Assembly: GCF_001735805.1 (NCBI RefSeq)
Contig: NZ_CP017248.1
Location: 6,572,001 to 6,636,000 of the forward strand
Reading direction: 5' to 3'
From: Streptomyces fodineus
GTDB taxonomy: Bacteria; Actinomycetota; Actinomycetes; Streptomycetales; Streptomycetaceae
Length of the DNA stretch: 64,000 nucleotides
Both the position numbers and the translations under genes were made by a program. Below, piece after piece: positions 16,851 to 25,519 of this stretch. Positions within the stretch are counted from its first letter, which is position 1. Each line of letters opens with the position of its first letter. The notes beneath the pieces are model-generated. The model saw nothing but the letters and a program-made list of their open reading frames with translations. It searched no databases and was not told the DNA's origin.

Positions 16851-16880
16851 GCATACGGGGTGCTCCGGCACCCCGTATGC
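16851..16880 (+). terminator. hrcA-dnaJ operon terminator
   Basis: GCATACGGGGTGC (16851-16863) and GCACCCCGTATGC (16868-16880) form a perfect 13-bp stem with a TCCG loop, six bases after the dnaJ stop. Confidence 0.9.
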
Positions 16881-16944
16881 CATTGTCCTATGCCGTGGGA
16901 AGCCCCGATTCGGACTCTTTCAAAGGACGTGACAACATGCGGTC

Positions 16945-18033
16945 ATGTCCTCCGCGCTGACCGATCTCCTCCCCCACCCGATCGTGCAGGCCCCCATGGC
17001 GGGCGGTGTCTCCGTCCCGCAGCTCGCCGCCGCCGTCTCCGAGGCCGGTGGTCTCGGTTTTCTCGCCGCCGGGTACAAGACCGCCGACGGGATGTACCAG
17101 GAGATCAAGCAGCTGCGGGGGCTCACGAGCCGCCCCTTCGGCGTGAACGTCCTCATACCGCACCCCGAATACGCAGAGTCGGGCGCCGTCGAGGTCTACG
17201 CCCACCAGCTGGCCGGCGAGGCCGCCTGGTACGAGACCGAGCTGGGCGATCCGGACAGCGGCCGGGACGACGGCTACGACGCCAAGCTCGCCGTACTCCT
17301 CGACAACCCGGTACCCGTGGTGTCCTTCCACTTCGGTGTGCCGAGCCGGGAGGTGCTCGACAAGCTGCGCCGGGCCGGCACCGTCACCCTGGTCACCGCC
17401 ACCACCGCCGAGGAGGCCCGCACGGTGGAGCGGGCCGGGGCGGACGCGGTGATCGCGCAGGGCGTGGAGGCGGGCGGCCATCGGGGAACCCATCGGGACC
17501 TCCCCGAGAACGACGGCTCCGGCATCGGGCTGCTGTCGCTGGTCGCGCAGATCCGCGAGGCCGTGAGCATCCCGGTCGTCGCCGCCGGCGGCATCATGCG
17601 CGGCAGCCAGATCGCCGCCGTCCTCGCGGCGGGCGCGAGCGCGGCCCAGCTGGGCACCGCGTTCCTCGCCACGGCCGAGTCCGGCGCCAACGCGCTGCAC
17701 AAGCAGGCGCTGACCAACCCCCTGTTCGCGCGCACCGAGTTGACGCGCGCGTTCTCCGGGCGGCCGGCACGCGGACTGGTCAACCGGTTCCTGCGCGAGC
17801 ACGGCCCGTACGCCCCCGCCGCCTACCCCGAGGTCCACCACCTGACCGCACCGCTGCGCAAGGCCGCCGCCAAGGCCGGGGACGCGCAGGGCATGGCGCT
17901 GTGGGCGGGCCAGGGCCACCGGCTTGCCCGGGAGCTGCCGGCCGGGCGGCTGGTGGAGGTGCTGGCGGCCGAACTGGCCGACGCGCGGACAGCGTTGTCG
18001 CACTCCGCCCGGCCCGGAGGTGATGCCGGATGA
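16945..18033 (+). CDS. nitronate monooxygenase (2-nitropropane dioxygenase family)
   Basis: FMN-dependent TIM-barrel flavoprotein that oxidises nitronates such as propionate-3-nitronate. 362 residues. Family motifs visible: HPIVQAPMAGG at the N-terminus, AAGYKT, VEAGGHRGTHRD (active-site His region) and AAGGIMRG then GASAAQLGTAFL for FMN phosphate binding. It starts at ATG 16945 and its last four bases overlap rsmE (ATGA), so the two are translationally coupled. Substrate in vivo unknown; some relatives are NADH:quinone reductases. Confidence 0.88.
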   Translation: MSSALTDLLPHPIVQAPMAGGVSVPQLAAAVSEAGGLGFLAAGYKTADGMYQEIKQLRGLTSRPFGVNVLIPHPEYAESGAVEVYAHQLAGEAAWYETELGDPDSGRDDGYDAKLAVLLDNPVPVVSFHFGVPSREVLDKLRRAGTVTLVTATTAEEARTVERAGADAVIAQGVEAGGHRGTHRDLPENDGSGIGLLSLVAQIREAVSIPVVAAGGIMRGSQIAAVLAAGASAAQLGTAFLATAESGANALHKQALTNPLFARTELTRAFSGRPARGLVNRFLREHGPYAPAAYPEVHHLTAPLRKAAAKAGDAQGMALWAGQGHRLARELPAGRLVEVLAAELADARTALSHSARPGGDAG

Positions 18034-18776
18034 CCGCCCCGGTCTTCGTGGTCGAGCACTTCGACCCGGACAGCCACCGGTACGTCCTGGACGGCCCCGA
18101 AGGACGGCACGCGGTCTCGGTCAAGCGGCTGCAGCCCGGTGAGGAGGTCGTCCTCACCGACGGCGCCGGGCGGTACGCGGTCTGCGAGGTGATCGGCAGC
18201 GAGGGCAAGGACCGGCTGATCGTCCATGTGCCGGGGGTCTCCGAGGAGCCCGCGCCGAGCCCCCGCATCACCGTCGTGCAGGCCCTTCCCAAGGGCGACC
18301 GGGGCGAACTCGCCGTCGAGACGATGACCGAGGTCGGCGTCGACGCGATCGTGCCCTGGCAGGCCGCCCGCTGCATCACCCAGTGGAAGGGGGACCGGGG
18401 CCTGAAGGCGCTCGGCAAGTGGCGGGCCACCGCGCGGGAGGCCGGCAAGCAGTCCCGCCGGGTCCGCTTCCCTCAGGTCGCGGACGCGGCAAGCACCAAG
18501 CAGGTTGCCGCACTTCTCGCCAAAGCCGACTTCGCCGGCGTGCTGCACTCCGACTTCGAGCACGCGAACCGGCCGCTGGCCACCGCCGAACTGCCCGCCG
18601 AGGGCGAGATCGTGCTGGTCGTCGGTCCCGAAGGGGGCGTGGCGCGGGACGAGTTGGCGCTCTTCGAGGAGGCGGGTGGGAAGGCGTATGTGCTCGGTCC
18701 CACCGTGTTGCGTACATCGACCGCCGGCACCGCCGCCGCGGCCCTGCTGCTGGGCCGCACCGGTCGCTGGTCCTGA
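18030..18776 (+). CDS. rsmE: 16S rRNA (uracil(1498)-N3)-methyltransferase
   Basis: SPOUT-class methylase that modifies U1498 in helix 44 of 16S rRNA. 248 residues with an N-terminal PUA-like domain (EGRHAVSVKRLQPGEEVVLTDG) and a C-terminal SPOUT trefoil knot with VVGPEGGVARDELALFEEAG and LGPTVLRTSTAGTAAAA. Starts inside the stop region of the upstream flavoprotein gene. In Firmicutes and actinobacteria rsmE often lies just downstream of dnaJ, as here. Confidence 0.95.
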   Translation: MTAPVFVVEHFDPDSHRYVLDGPEGRHAVSVKRLQPGEEVVLTDGAGRYAVCEVIGSEGKDRLIVHVPGVSEEPAPSPRITVVQALPKGDRGELAVETMTEVGVDAIVPWQAARCITQWKGDRGLKALGKWRATAREAGKQSRRVRFPQVADAASTKQVAALLAKADFAGVLHSDFEHANRPLATAELPAEGEIVLVVGPEGGVARDELALFEEAGGKAYVLGPTVLRTSTAGTAAAALLLGRTGRWS

Positions 18777-18791
18777 CACCTGGGGGACACC

Positions 18792-19184
18792 GTGGAACTC
18801 GCCCAAGTCCGGCTCCTGGTCACCGACTTCGCCGCCTGCTACCGCTTCTACGCCGACGTCCTCGGCCTCAAGCCGCAGTCCGGCGCGACCGAGGGGCCGT
18901 ACGAGAAGTTCAGCCCGCACGTCGGCTCCGCCGGGATCGCGCTGCAGGACCGGGCGATGATGGCCGAGATCCTCGACGAACTGGGCGAGACCGCCACCGG
19001 CCACCGCTCGCTGGTCGTCCTGCGCGTCGACGACCTGGACGCCTACGCTGCGCAGATCGTCGCCCGTGGCGCGGTCCTGGTACACGGCCCGGCCCTCATG
19101 ACCGACCGCATGCGCGTCGCCCACCTCAAGGACCCGGAGGGCAACCTGGTCGAGCTCCAGCAGTGGCTGCTGCTGCGGGGCTGA
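18792..19184 (+). CDS. VOC family (glyoxalase/bleomycin-resistance fold) protein
   Basis: 130 residues from GTG 18792, preceded by GGGGG at short distance. Starts with ELAQVRLLVTDFAACYRFYADVLGL and ends with MRVAHLKDPEGNLVELQQWL, the beginning and end of a vicinal-oxygen-chelate domain; the final Glu is the usual metal ligand. Fifteen bases after rsmE and in the same direction, so probably the last gene of the operon. Function could be a small-molecule dioxygenase, lyase or binding protein; unknown. Confidence 0.83.
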   Translation: MELAQVRLLVTDFAACYRFYADVLGLKPQSGATEGPYEKFSPHVGSAGIALQDRAMMAEILDELGETATGHRSLVVLRVDDLDAYAAQIVARGAVLVHGPALMTDRMRVAHLKDPEGNLVELQQWLLLRG

Positions 19185-19317
19185 CGGCGACCGTGGGCGG
19201 CAGGGCCCACCCGTTGGGCGCGCCGTCGGGGGTGCCGCGATGGTGCCCGCGCCCCGAACGGGTGAGTGGCCGTAAGCGACCTTCCGTGGTGCCCCTGGCG
19301 GTGGCACTCTGCCCTGC

Positions 19318-19866
19318 ATGGGGGTTTTGAGACGGAATCGGCGTGGGATGCGGCTCGTAGCGGTCGCGGGGATGACCGGTGTGGCCGGTGTGGCAGTTGT
19401 GGCGTGTCAACCTGACGATCTCAGTTCCGCCGGGGTCGCCTACACCACCGAGACCACCGCGACGGCCAAGCTCAGGCAGCAGCATGTCGACGTCAGATGG
19501 CTCACCTGTACCGGCGACTACGGCAATGGGGGCAGGACGGCGGGTGGCACGCCCTCGCCGGACGAGACCACCGTCGTGTCCGTCGACTGCCGGGGCGAGA
19601 CCAAGGACGGGCGGAAGATCACCGTCACCGGGAAGGTGACCAAGGCCGTCGACGGCGCGTGTGTACGGGGGGACCTGACGGCGAAGGTCGGCGGGAGAGA
19701 GGTGTTCCACGTCGACGGGCTCGGCGACTGCGATGTCACGCCCGGGCCCACGTACCAGCCGCCCACCTATCCCCCCGGCGGCGGCCGGCCGACCGTGACC
19801 GTCACCGTCACCCGCACCCTCTGGTGCAAGGGCGACCCGACCTGCTGGCCCGTCGAGGGAAAGTGA
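19318..19866 (+). CDS. putative lipoprotein of unknown function
   Basis: 182 residues with an Arg-rich n-region (MGVLRRNRRGMRL), hydrophobic core and lipobox VVAC with Cys30, so it is probably exported and lipid anchored. The mature part is small, Thr-rich and holds paired cysteines (LTCTGDYG, SVDCRGE, GACVRGD, GDCDV) suggesting disulfides, then a Pro-rich stretch (PTYQPPTYPPGGG) and a beta tail ending in two cysteines. I do not recognise the family. It lies upstream of the tricorn protease gene by 46 bases, with no obvious shared role. Confidence 0.75.
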   Translation: MGVLRRNRRGMRLVAVAGMTGVAGVAVVACQPDDLSSAGVAYTTETTATAKLRQQHVDVRWLTCTGDYGNGGRTAGGTPSPDETTVVSVDCRGETKDGRKITVTGKVTKAVDGACVRGDLTAKVGGREVFHVDGLGDCDVTPGPTYQPPTYPPGGGRPTVTVTVTRTLWCKGDPTCWPVEGK

Positions 19867-19912
19867 TCGGAAGGGGGAGCGGGGCACACCGGTCGCTGCG
19901 TACAGTGACCTG

Positions 19913-22900
19913 GTGACTCAGGGTGCTTCGACGGGAAACATGACGGGGAAGACGACGGCGGACGCGACGGGGAACACGGCGGCGAACACGTCGTCCCCCG
20001 GCTATCTCCGGTTCCCCCATGTGCACGGCGACCTGGTGACCTTCGTCGCCGAGGACGACGTATGGCTCGCGCCCCTCGGCGGCGGCCGGGCCTGGCGGGT
20101 CAGCGCCGACGACATGCCGGTGACCCAGCCCCGGATATCCCCCGACGGACGGTTCCTCGCCTGGACCTCCACCCGCGACGGCGCGCCCGAGGTGCATGTC
20201 GCCCCCGTCGACGGCGGCCCCGCGGCCCGGCTGACGTACTGGGGCAACCGCCGTACCGAGGTACGCGGCTGGACCGCCGACGGGCGGGTGCTCGCGCTCG
20301 GCGCGCAGGGCCAGGCCAGCTTCCGGCACACCTGGGCGTACGCCGTCCCGCTGGACGGCGGACCCGCCGAGACCCTGCCGTACGGCCCGGTCGGCGACGT
20401 GACCCTCGGCCCGGCCACCGTGCTGCTGTCCGCGCCGATGGGCCGCGAGGCCGCCTACTGGAAGCGCTACCGGGGCGGCACGGCGGGCAAGCTGTGGATC
20501 GACCGGGAGGGCAGCGGGGAGTTCGTCCGGCTGCACGAGGACGTCGACGGGAACATCGAGTGCCCGGTGTGGGCCGGGGACCGGATCGCCTTCCTCTCCG
20601 ACCACGAGGGCACCGGCGCCCTCTACTCCTCCCTCGCCGACGGCTCCGACCTGCGTCGGCACACCCCCCTCGACGGCTTCTACGCCCGGCACGCCTCCGG
20701 CGACGGCACCCGGGTCGTCTACAGCTCGGCCGGTGAACTGTGGCTGCTGGACGACCTGGAGGGCGCCGAGCCGCGCCGGCTGGACGTGCGCCTGGGCGGG
20801 CCGCGGGTCGATCTGCGGCCCCGTCCGGTGAACGCCGCCCGCTGGTTCGGCGAGGCGTCCTGCGACCACACCGCGCGCGGCAGCGCCGTCTGCGTGCGCG
20901 GCGGGATCCACTGGGTCACCCACCGCTCCGGGCCCGCCCGTGCCCTCGCCGCCACCCCCGGCGTCCGCGCCCGGATGCCGCGCGCCTTCCGTGCCGAGGG
21001 CGAGGAGTGGGTGGTGTGGGTGACGGACGCCGAGGGCGACGACGCCCTGGAGTTCGCCCCGGCCACCGGCACCGTGCCCGGCGCCACCCCGCGCCGGCTC
21101 GCCGCCGGACAGCTCGGCCGGGTGCTGGAGCTGGCCATGGCCCCCGACGGCAGCCGGGCCGCCGTCGCCTCGCACGACGGACGCCTGCTGCTCGTCGAGC
21201 GGGAGACCGGAGAGGTCCGCGAGGTCGACAGCAGCGACGACGGCGAGGTCTGCGGCCTCGCCTTCTCACCCGACTCCGCCTGGCTCGCCTGGGCCCACCC
21301 CGGCCCGCGCCCGCTCTCGCAGCTGCGCATCGCCCACACCACCGACCTGTCGGTCACCGAGGCGACCCCCCTCCGCTTCCAGGACTACGCCCCCGCCTTC
21401 ACCCTCGACGGCAAACACCTCGCCTTCCTCTCCAACCGCGCCTTCGACCCGGTCTACGACGAGCACGTCTTCGACCTCGCCTTCGTGGTCGGCGCCCGCC
21501 CGCACCTGATCACCCTGGCCGCCACCACACCCTCGCCGTTCGGCCCGCAACGCCACGGCCGCCCCTTCGAGTCCGCGGACAAGGACGAGACCCCGGACAG
21601 CGAGGGCACCCCGGCCACCCGCATCGACCTCGAAGGGCTCGCCGACCGGATCGTGCCCTTCCCGGTGGAAGCCGGCCGGTACTCCTCGCTGCGCGCCGCC
21701 AAGGACGGCGTGCTCTGGCTGCGCCACCCCGTGCACGGCGTCCTCGGCGCCGCCCGCGCCCACCCCGAGGACCCCGACCCGCACACCGAGCTGGAACGCT
21801 ACGACCTCGCCCAGCGGCGCCTGGAGCACCTGGCCGCGGACGCCGACCACTTCGAGGTCAGCGGCGACGGCAAACGCGTGCTGCTGTGGGCCGACGGCCG
21901 GCTCCGGGTCGTCCCCAGCGACCGCCGGGCCGGCACCGACGACGACGGCGACACCAGCGTCACCGTCGACCTCGCCCGGGTCCGGCAGACCCTCGACCCG
22001 GCCGCCGAGTGGCGGCAGATGTACGACGAGACCGGCCGCCTCATGCGCGACCACTTCTGGCGGCCCGACCTCGGCGGCGCCGACTGGACCGGCATCCTCG
22101 CCCGCTACCGCCCCCTCCTCGCCCGCCTCGCCACCCACAGCGACCTCGTCGACCTCCTCTGGGAGGTGCACGGCGAGCTCGGCACCTCGCACGCCTACGT
22201 CATCCCCGCCGGCGGCTCCCGCGGCGGTCCCCGGCACGGTCTGCTGGGCGCCGACATCTCCCGCCACCCGGACGGCAGTTGGCGCATCGACCGTATCCTG
22301 CCCGCGGAGACCTCCGACCCGGACGCCCGCTCCCCGCTCGCCGCACCCGGCGTCGCGGTCCGGCCCGGTGACGCGATCATCGCCGTGGCCGGCCACCAGG
22401 TCGACCCGGTGACGGGCCCCGGCCCGCTCCTCGTCGGTACGGCGGGCCACCCGGTGGAGCTGACCGTCTCCCCGGCGGGCGGTGGCGAACCCCGGCACAC
22501 GGTCGTCATCCCCATCGCCGACGAGGAGCCCCTGCGCTACCACGCCTGGGTTGCCGACCGCCGCGCCCACGTCCACGCGGCCTCCGACGGCCGGCTCGGC
22601 TACCTCCACGTCCCCGACATGCAGGCCCCCGGCTGGGCCCAGATCCACCGGGACCTGCGCGTGGAGGTGGCCCGCGAAGGACTCGTGGTCGACGTCCGCG
22701 AGAACCGCGGCGGCCACACCTCCCAGCTGGTCGTGGAGAAACTGGCCCGGCGCATCATCGGCTGGGACCTCCCGCGCGGCATGCGCCCCACCAGCTACCC
22801 CCTCGACGCCCCGCGCGGCCCGGTCGTCGCCGTCGCCAACGAGTTCTCCGGCTCCGACGGCGACATCGTCAACGCGGCGATCAAGGCCCTGGGCATCGGA

Positions 22901-23179
22901 CCGGTCGTCGGCACCCGCACCTGGGGCGGCGTCATCGGCATCGACAGCCGCTACCACCTGGTCGACGGCACCCTGATCACCCAGCCGAAGTACGCGATGT
23001 GGCTGGAGGGCGTGGGGTGGGACGTGGAGAACCATGGGGTGGACCCGGACGTGGAGGTCGTACAGCGGCCTCAGGACTGGGCCGAGGGCAGGGACACACA
23101 GCTCGACGAGGCGATCAGGCTCGCGCTGGCGGCGCTGGAGGAACGCCCCGCGAAAACGCCGCCGGGAATGCCCACCTGA
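19913..23179 (+). CDS. tricorn-type serine protease (S41 family)
   Basis: Giant cytosolic peptidase that trims proteasome products to short peptides. 1088 residues, the usual tricorn length. About 30-340 is the six-bladed and about 345-680 the seven-bladed beta-propeller (repeats such as PRISPDGRFLAWTS and LAFSPDSAWLAWAHPG). C1 domain about 690-770 with His760 in GTSHAY; PDZ about 775-880 (APGVAVRPGDAIIAVAG); C2 about 885-1070 with the catalytic Ser981 in EFSGSDGDI and GTRTWGG. Start is GTG 19913 with no good ribosome binding site; ATG 19940 is an alternative. Streptomyces has a 20S proteasome, consistent with this partner. Confidence 0.93.
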   Translation: MTQGASTGNMTGKTTADATGNTAANTSSPGYLRFPHVHGDLVTFVAEDDVWLAPLGGGRAWRVSADDMPVTQPRISPDGRFLAWTSTRDGAPEVHVAPVDGGPAARLTYWGNRRTEVRGWTADGRVLALGAQGQASFRHTWAYAVPLDGGPAETLPYGPVGDVTLGPATVLLSAPMGREAAYWKRYRGGTAGKLWIDREGSGEFVRLHEDVDGNIECPVWAGDRIAFLSDHEGTGALYSSLADGSDLRRHTPLDGFYARHASGDGTRVVYSSAGELWLLDDLEGAEPRRLDVRLGGPRVDLRPRPVNAARWFGEASCDHTARGSAVCVRGGIHWVTHRSGPARALAATPGVRARMPRAFRAEGEEWVVWVTDAEGDDALEFAPATGTVPGATPRRLAAGQLGRVLELAMAPDGSRAAVASHDGRLLLVERETGEVREVDSSDDGEVCGLAFSPDSAWLAWAHPGPRPLSQLRIAHTTDLSVTEATPLRFQDYAPAFTLDGKHLAFLSNRAFDPVYDEHVFDLAFVVGARPHLITLAATTPSPFGPQRHGRPFESADKDETPDSEGTPATRIDLEGLADRIVPFPVEAGRYSSLRAAKDGVLWLRHPVHGVLGAARAHPEDPDPHTELERYDLAQRRLEHLAADADHFEVSGDGKRVLLWADGRLRVVPSDRRAGTDDDGDTSVTVDLARVRQTLDPAAEWRQMYDETGRLMRDHFWRPDLGGADWTGILARYRPLLARLATHSDLVDLLWEVHGELGTSHAYVIPAGGSRGGPRHGLLGADISRHPDGSWRIDRILPAETSDPDARSPLAAPGVAVRPGDAIIAVAGHQVDPVTGPGPLLVGTAGHPVELTVSPAGGGEPRHTVVIPIADEEPLRYHAWVADRRAHVHAASDGRLGYLHVPDMQAPGWAQIHRDLRVEVAREGLVVDVRENRGGHTSQLVVEKLARRIIGWDLPRGMRPTSYPLDAPRGPVVAVANEFSGSDGDIVNAAIKALGIGPVVGTRTWGGVIGIDSRYHLVDGTLITQPKYAMWLEGVGWDVENHGVDPDVEVVQRPQDWAEGRDTQLDEAIRLALAALEERPAKTPPGMPT

Positions 23180-23228
23180 TACGACTACGATGCCCGGGTA
23201 TTGATCACCAGCGTGAGGAGGCACACGC

Positions 23229-23582
23229 ATGGCCGGAGAACCGCAGGACGACTGCCTGTTCTGCAAGATCGTCGCAGGGAGCATCCCGGCGACGATCGTC
23301 CGCGAAACAGAGACCACCGTCGCCTTCCGGGACATAAACCCCCAGGCCCCGACCCACATCCTGGTGATTCCCAAGGCCCACTACAAGAACGCCGCCGTCC
23401 TCGGCGCCGAAGCGCCGCAACTCGCCGCCGACGTCCTCGCCGAGACCCAGGCCGTAGCCGACGAGGAAAAGCTCGAGAGCTACCGCATCGTCTTCAACAC
23501 CGGCTCCGGCGCCGGCCAGACCGTCTGGCACGCCCACGCGCACGTCCTCGGCGGCCGTGGCATGGAATGGCCCCCCGGGTAA
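23229..23582 (+). CDS. HIT family nucleotide-binding protein
   Basis: 117-residue histidine-triad hydrolase, probably splitting purine nucleoside phosphoramidates. Zinc cysteines CLFCKI near the N-terminus and the catalytic HAHAHVLGG (His-x-His-x-His) at the end. GAGGAGG sits seven bases before ATG 23229. It is six bases upstream of rnz, so the two form an operon. HINT-type proteins are nearly universal; cellular target unknown. Confidence 0.93.
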   Translation: MAGEPQDDCLFCKIVAGSIPATIVRETETTVAFRDINPQAPTHILVIPKAHYKNAAVLGAEAPQLAADVLAETQAVADEEKLESYRIVFNTGSGAGQTVWHAHAHVLGGRGMEWPPG

Positions 23583-23588
23583 ACCACC

Positions 23589-24494
23589 GTGTCCGTACGT
23601 GAATTGGTGATCCTCGGCACCGCCAGCCAGGTCCCCACCCGGCACCGCAACCACAACGGCTACCTGCTGAGGTGGGACGGCGAGGGCATCCTGTTCGATC
23701 CCGGCGAGGGCACGCAGCGCCAGATGGTGCGCGCCGGGGTCGCCGCCCACGACCTGAACCGTCTCTGCGTCACACACTTCCACGGCGACCACTGCCTCGG
23801 TCTCGCCGGTGTCATCCAGCGGATCAACCTCGACCAGGTACCGCACGAGATCACCGCGCACTACCCGCGCTCCGGCCAGCGCTTCTTCGACCGCCTGCGC
23901 TATGCGACGGCCTACCGGGAGACGGTCGGCATCACCGAGGCGCCGGTCGCCGCCGACGGCATCCTCGCGGTGACGCCGGCGTACACCCTTCAGGCCCGCA
24001 GACTGTCGCACCCGGTCGAGTCCTACGGCTACGGGCTGATCGAACCCGACGGCCGCCGTATGCTGCGCGACCGGCTCGCCGCGCACGGGATCAAGGGGCC
24101 GGACGTCGGCCGGCTGCAGCGCGAGGGCCGGCTGGGGGACGTCACGCTGGAGGACGTCAGCGAGGTGCGGCGCGGGCAGCGGTTCGCGTTCGTCATGGAC
24201 ACCCGGCTCTGCGACGGCGTCCACGCGCTCGCCGAGGGCTGCGACCTGCTGGTCATCGAGTCGACCTTCCTGGACGAGGACATCGAACTGGCCGTGGAGC
24301 ACGGCCACTTGACCGCCGGTCAGGCCGCCGCCGTCGCCCGGGACGCGGGCGTACGGCACCTCGTCCTCACCCACTTCAGCCAGCGGTACGGGGAACCGGA
24401 GGAATTCGAACGGCAGGCGCGGGCGGCCGGTTTCGAGGGCGAGCTGACCGTGGCGCACGATCTGCAGCGGGTGCCGGTCCCGAAACGGCGATAG
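23589..24494 (+). CDS. rnz: ribonuclease Z
   Basis: Endonuclease that removes 3' trailers from tRNA precursors. 301 residues, short-form length. LGTASQVPTRHRNHNGYLLR and DPGEGTQRQM open the MBL fold; THFHGDHCLGL is the zinc motif; SHPVESYGYGL, FVMDTRLCDG and HFSQRYGEP complete the family signature. Start is GTG 23589, six bases after the HIT gene. Confidence 0.95.
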   Translation: MSVRELVILGTASQVPTRHRNHNGYLLRWDGEGILFDPGEGTQRQMVRAGVAAHDLNRLCVTHFHGDHCLGLAGVIQRINLDQVPHEITAHYPRSGQRFFDRLRYATAYRETVGITEAPVAADGILAVTPAYTLQARRLSHPVESYGYGLIEPDGRRMLRDRLAAHGIKGPDVGRLQREGRLGDVTLEDVSEVRRGQRFAFVMDTRLCDGVHALAEGCDLLVIESTFLDEDIELAVEHGHLTAGQAAAVARDAGVRHLVLTHFSQRYGEPEEFERQARAAGFEGELTVAHDLQRVPVPKRR

Positions 24495-24514
24495 AAGATC
24501 CGTACGATGCTTTG

Positions 24515-25519
24515 ATGCCCCTCCCGAAAGCAGAACTGCACCTCCACATCGAAGGCACCCTGGAGCCGGAGCTGGCGTTCGAGCTGGCCGCCCGCAACGG
24601 CGTGACCCTGCCGTACGCGGACACGGACGAGCTCCGCACGGCGTACCGGTTCGAGGACCTCCAGTCCTTCCTGAACCTGTACTACGAGCTGATGGCCGTC
24701 CTGCGCACCGAGCAGGACTTCGCCGACCTGGCCGACGCCTATCTGGCCCGGGCCGCCGCGCAGGGCGTGCGGCACGCGGAGATCTTCTTCGACCCGCAGG
24801 CCCACCTCGCGCGGGGTGTGCCCATGGGCACGGTCGTGGAGGGGCTGTGGCGGGCGCTGGGCGGCAGCGAGCGGAACCACGGGATCTCCACCAGGCTCAT
24901 CCTCTGCTTCCTGCGGGACGAGTCCGCCGAGTCGGCGATGGAGACCCTTCAGGCCGCCCGGCCGTACCTGGACCGGATCACCGGCGTCGGCCTGGACTCC
25001 GCCGAGGTCGGGCATCCGCCGGTGAAGTTCCGTGAGGTGTACGAGGCCGCGGCCGGGCTCGGGCTGCGCCGCGTCGCGCACGCCGGCGAGGAGGGGCCGC
25101 CGGAGTACATCACCGAGGCCCTGGACGTGCTCGGCGTCGAGCGCGTCGATCACGGGCTGCGCTGTGTGGAGGACCCGGCGCTGGTCGAGCGGCTGGTCCG
25201 GGAACGCATCCCGCTGACCCTGTGCCCGCTGTCCAACGTCCGCCTGCGGACCGTGGACACCCTGGCCGACCACCCGCTGCCGGCCATGCTCGACGCCGGC
25301 CTGCTGTGCACGGTCAACTCCGACGACCCGGCATACTTCGGGGGCTACGCGGGCGACAACTTCGCGGCCGTACACCGGACCCTGGGCCTGACCGAGGACC
25401 GGCTGCGCGAGCTGGCCCGCAACTCCTTCCTCGCCTCCTTCCTGGAGGACGACGAGGAGCGGCGGGCCCGCTACATCGCCGAGGTGGAGGCGTACGAGTT
25501 CGGCGACGCCGTGTCGTAG
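24515..25519 (+). CDS. adenosine deaminase family protein, possibly adenine deaminase
   Basis: Zn-dependent amidohydrolase-superfamily deaminase of purine salvage. 334 residues from ATG 24515, 20 bases after rnz. Metal and catalytic motifs: AELHLHIEGTL (HxH), HAGEEG, ERVDHGLRC and NSDDPAYFGGY. The markers EIFFDPQAHLARG and VGLDSAEVGHPPVKF recall the subgroup of Pseudomonas aeruginosa Pa0148, reported to act on adenine rather than adenosine; hence the substrate is left open. The 3' end overlaps the convergent MFS gene by 49 bases. Confidence 0.88.
   Translation: MPLPKAELHLHIEGTLEPELAFELAARNGVTLPYADTDELRTAYRFEDLQSFLNLYYELMAVLRTEQDFADLADAYLARAAAQGVRHAEIFFDPQAHLARGVPMGTVVEGLWRALGGSERNHGISTRLILCFLRDESAESAMETLQAARPYLDRITGVGLDSAEVGHPPVKFREVYEAAAGLGLRRVAHAGEEGPPEYITEALDVLGVERVDHGLRCVEDPALVERLVRERIPLTLCPLSNVRLRTVDTLADHPLPAMLDAGLLCTVNSDDPAYFGGYAGDNFAAVHRTLGLTEDRLRELARNSFLASFLEDDEERRARYIAEVEAYEFGDAVS

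Noticed and set aside
14523..16883. 786-codon minus-strand frame opposite hrcA-dnaJ
   Set aside because: Would cover CIRCE, HrcA and DnaJ, all of which are certain.
21266..23374. 702-codon minus-strand frame opposite the tricorn gene
   Set aside because: Antisense shadow; the + strand shows propeller, PDZ and catalytic motifs.
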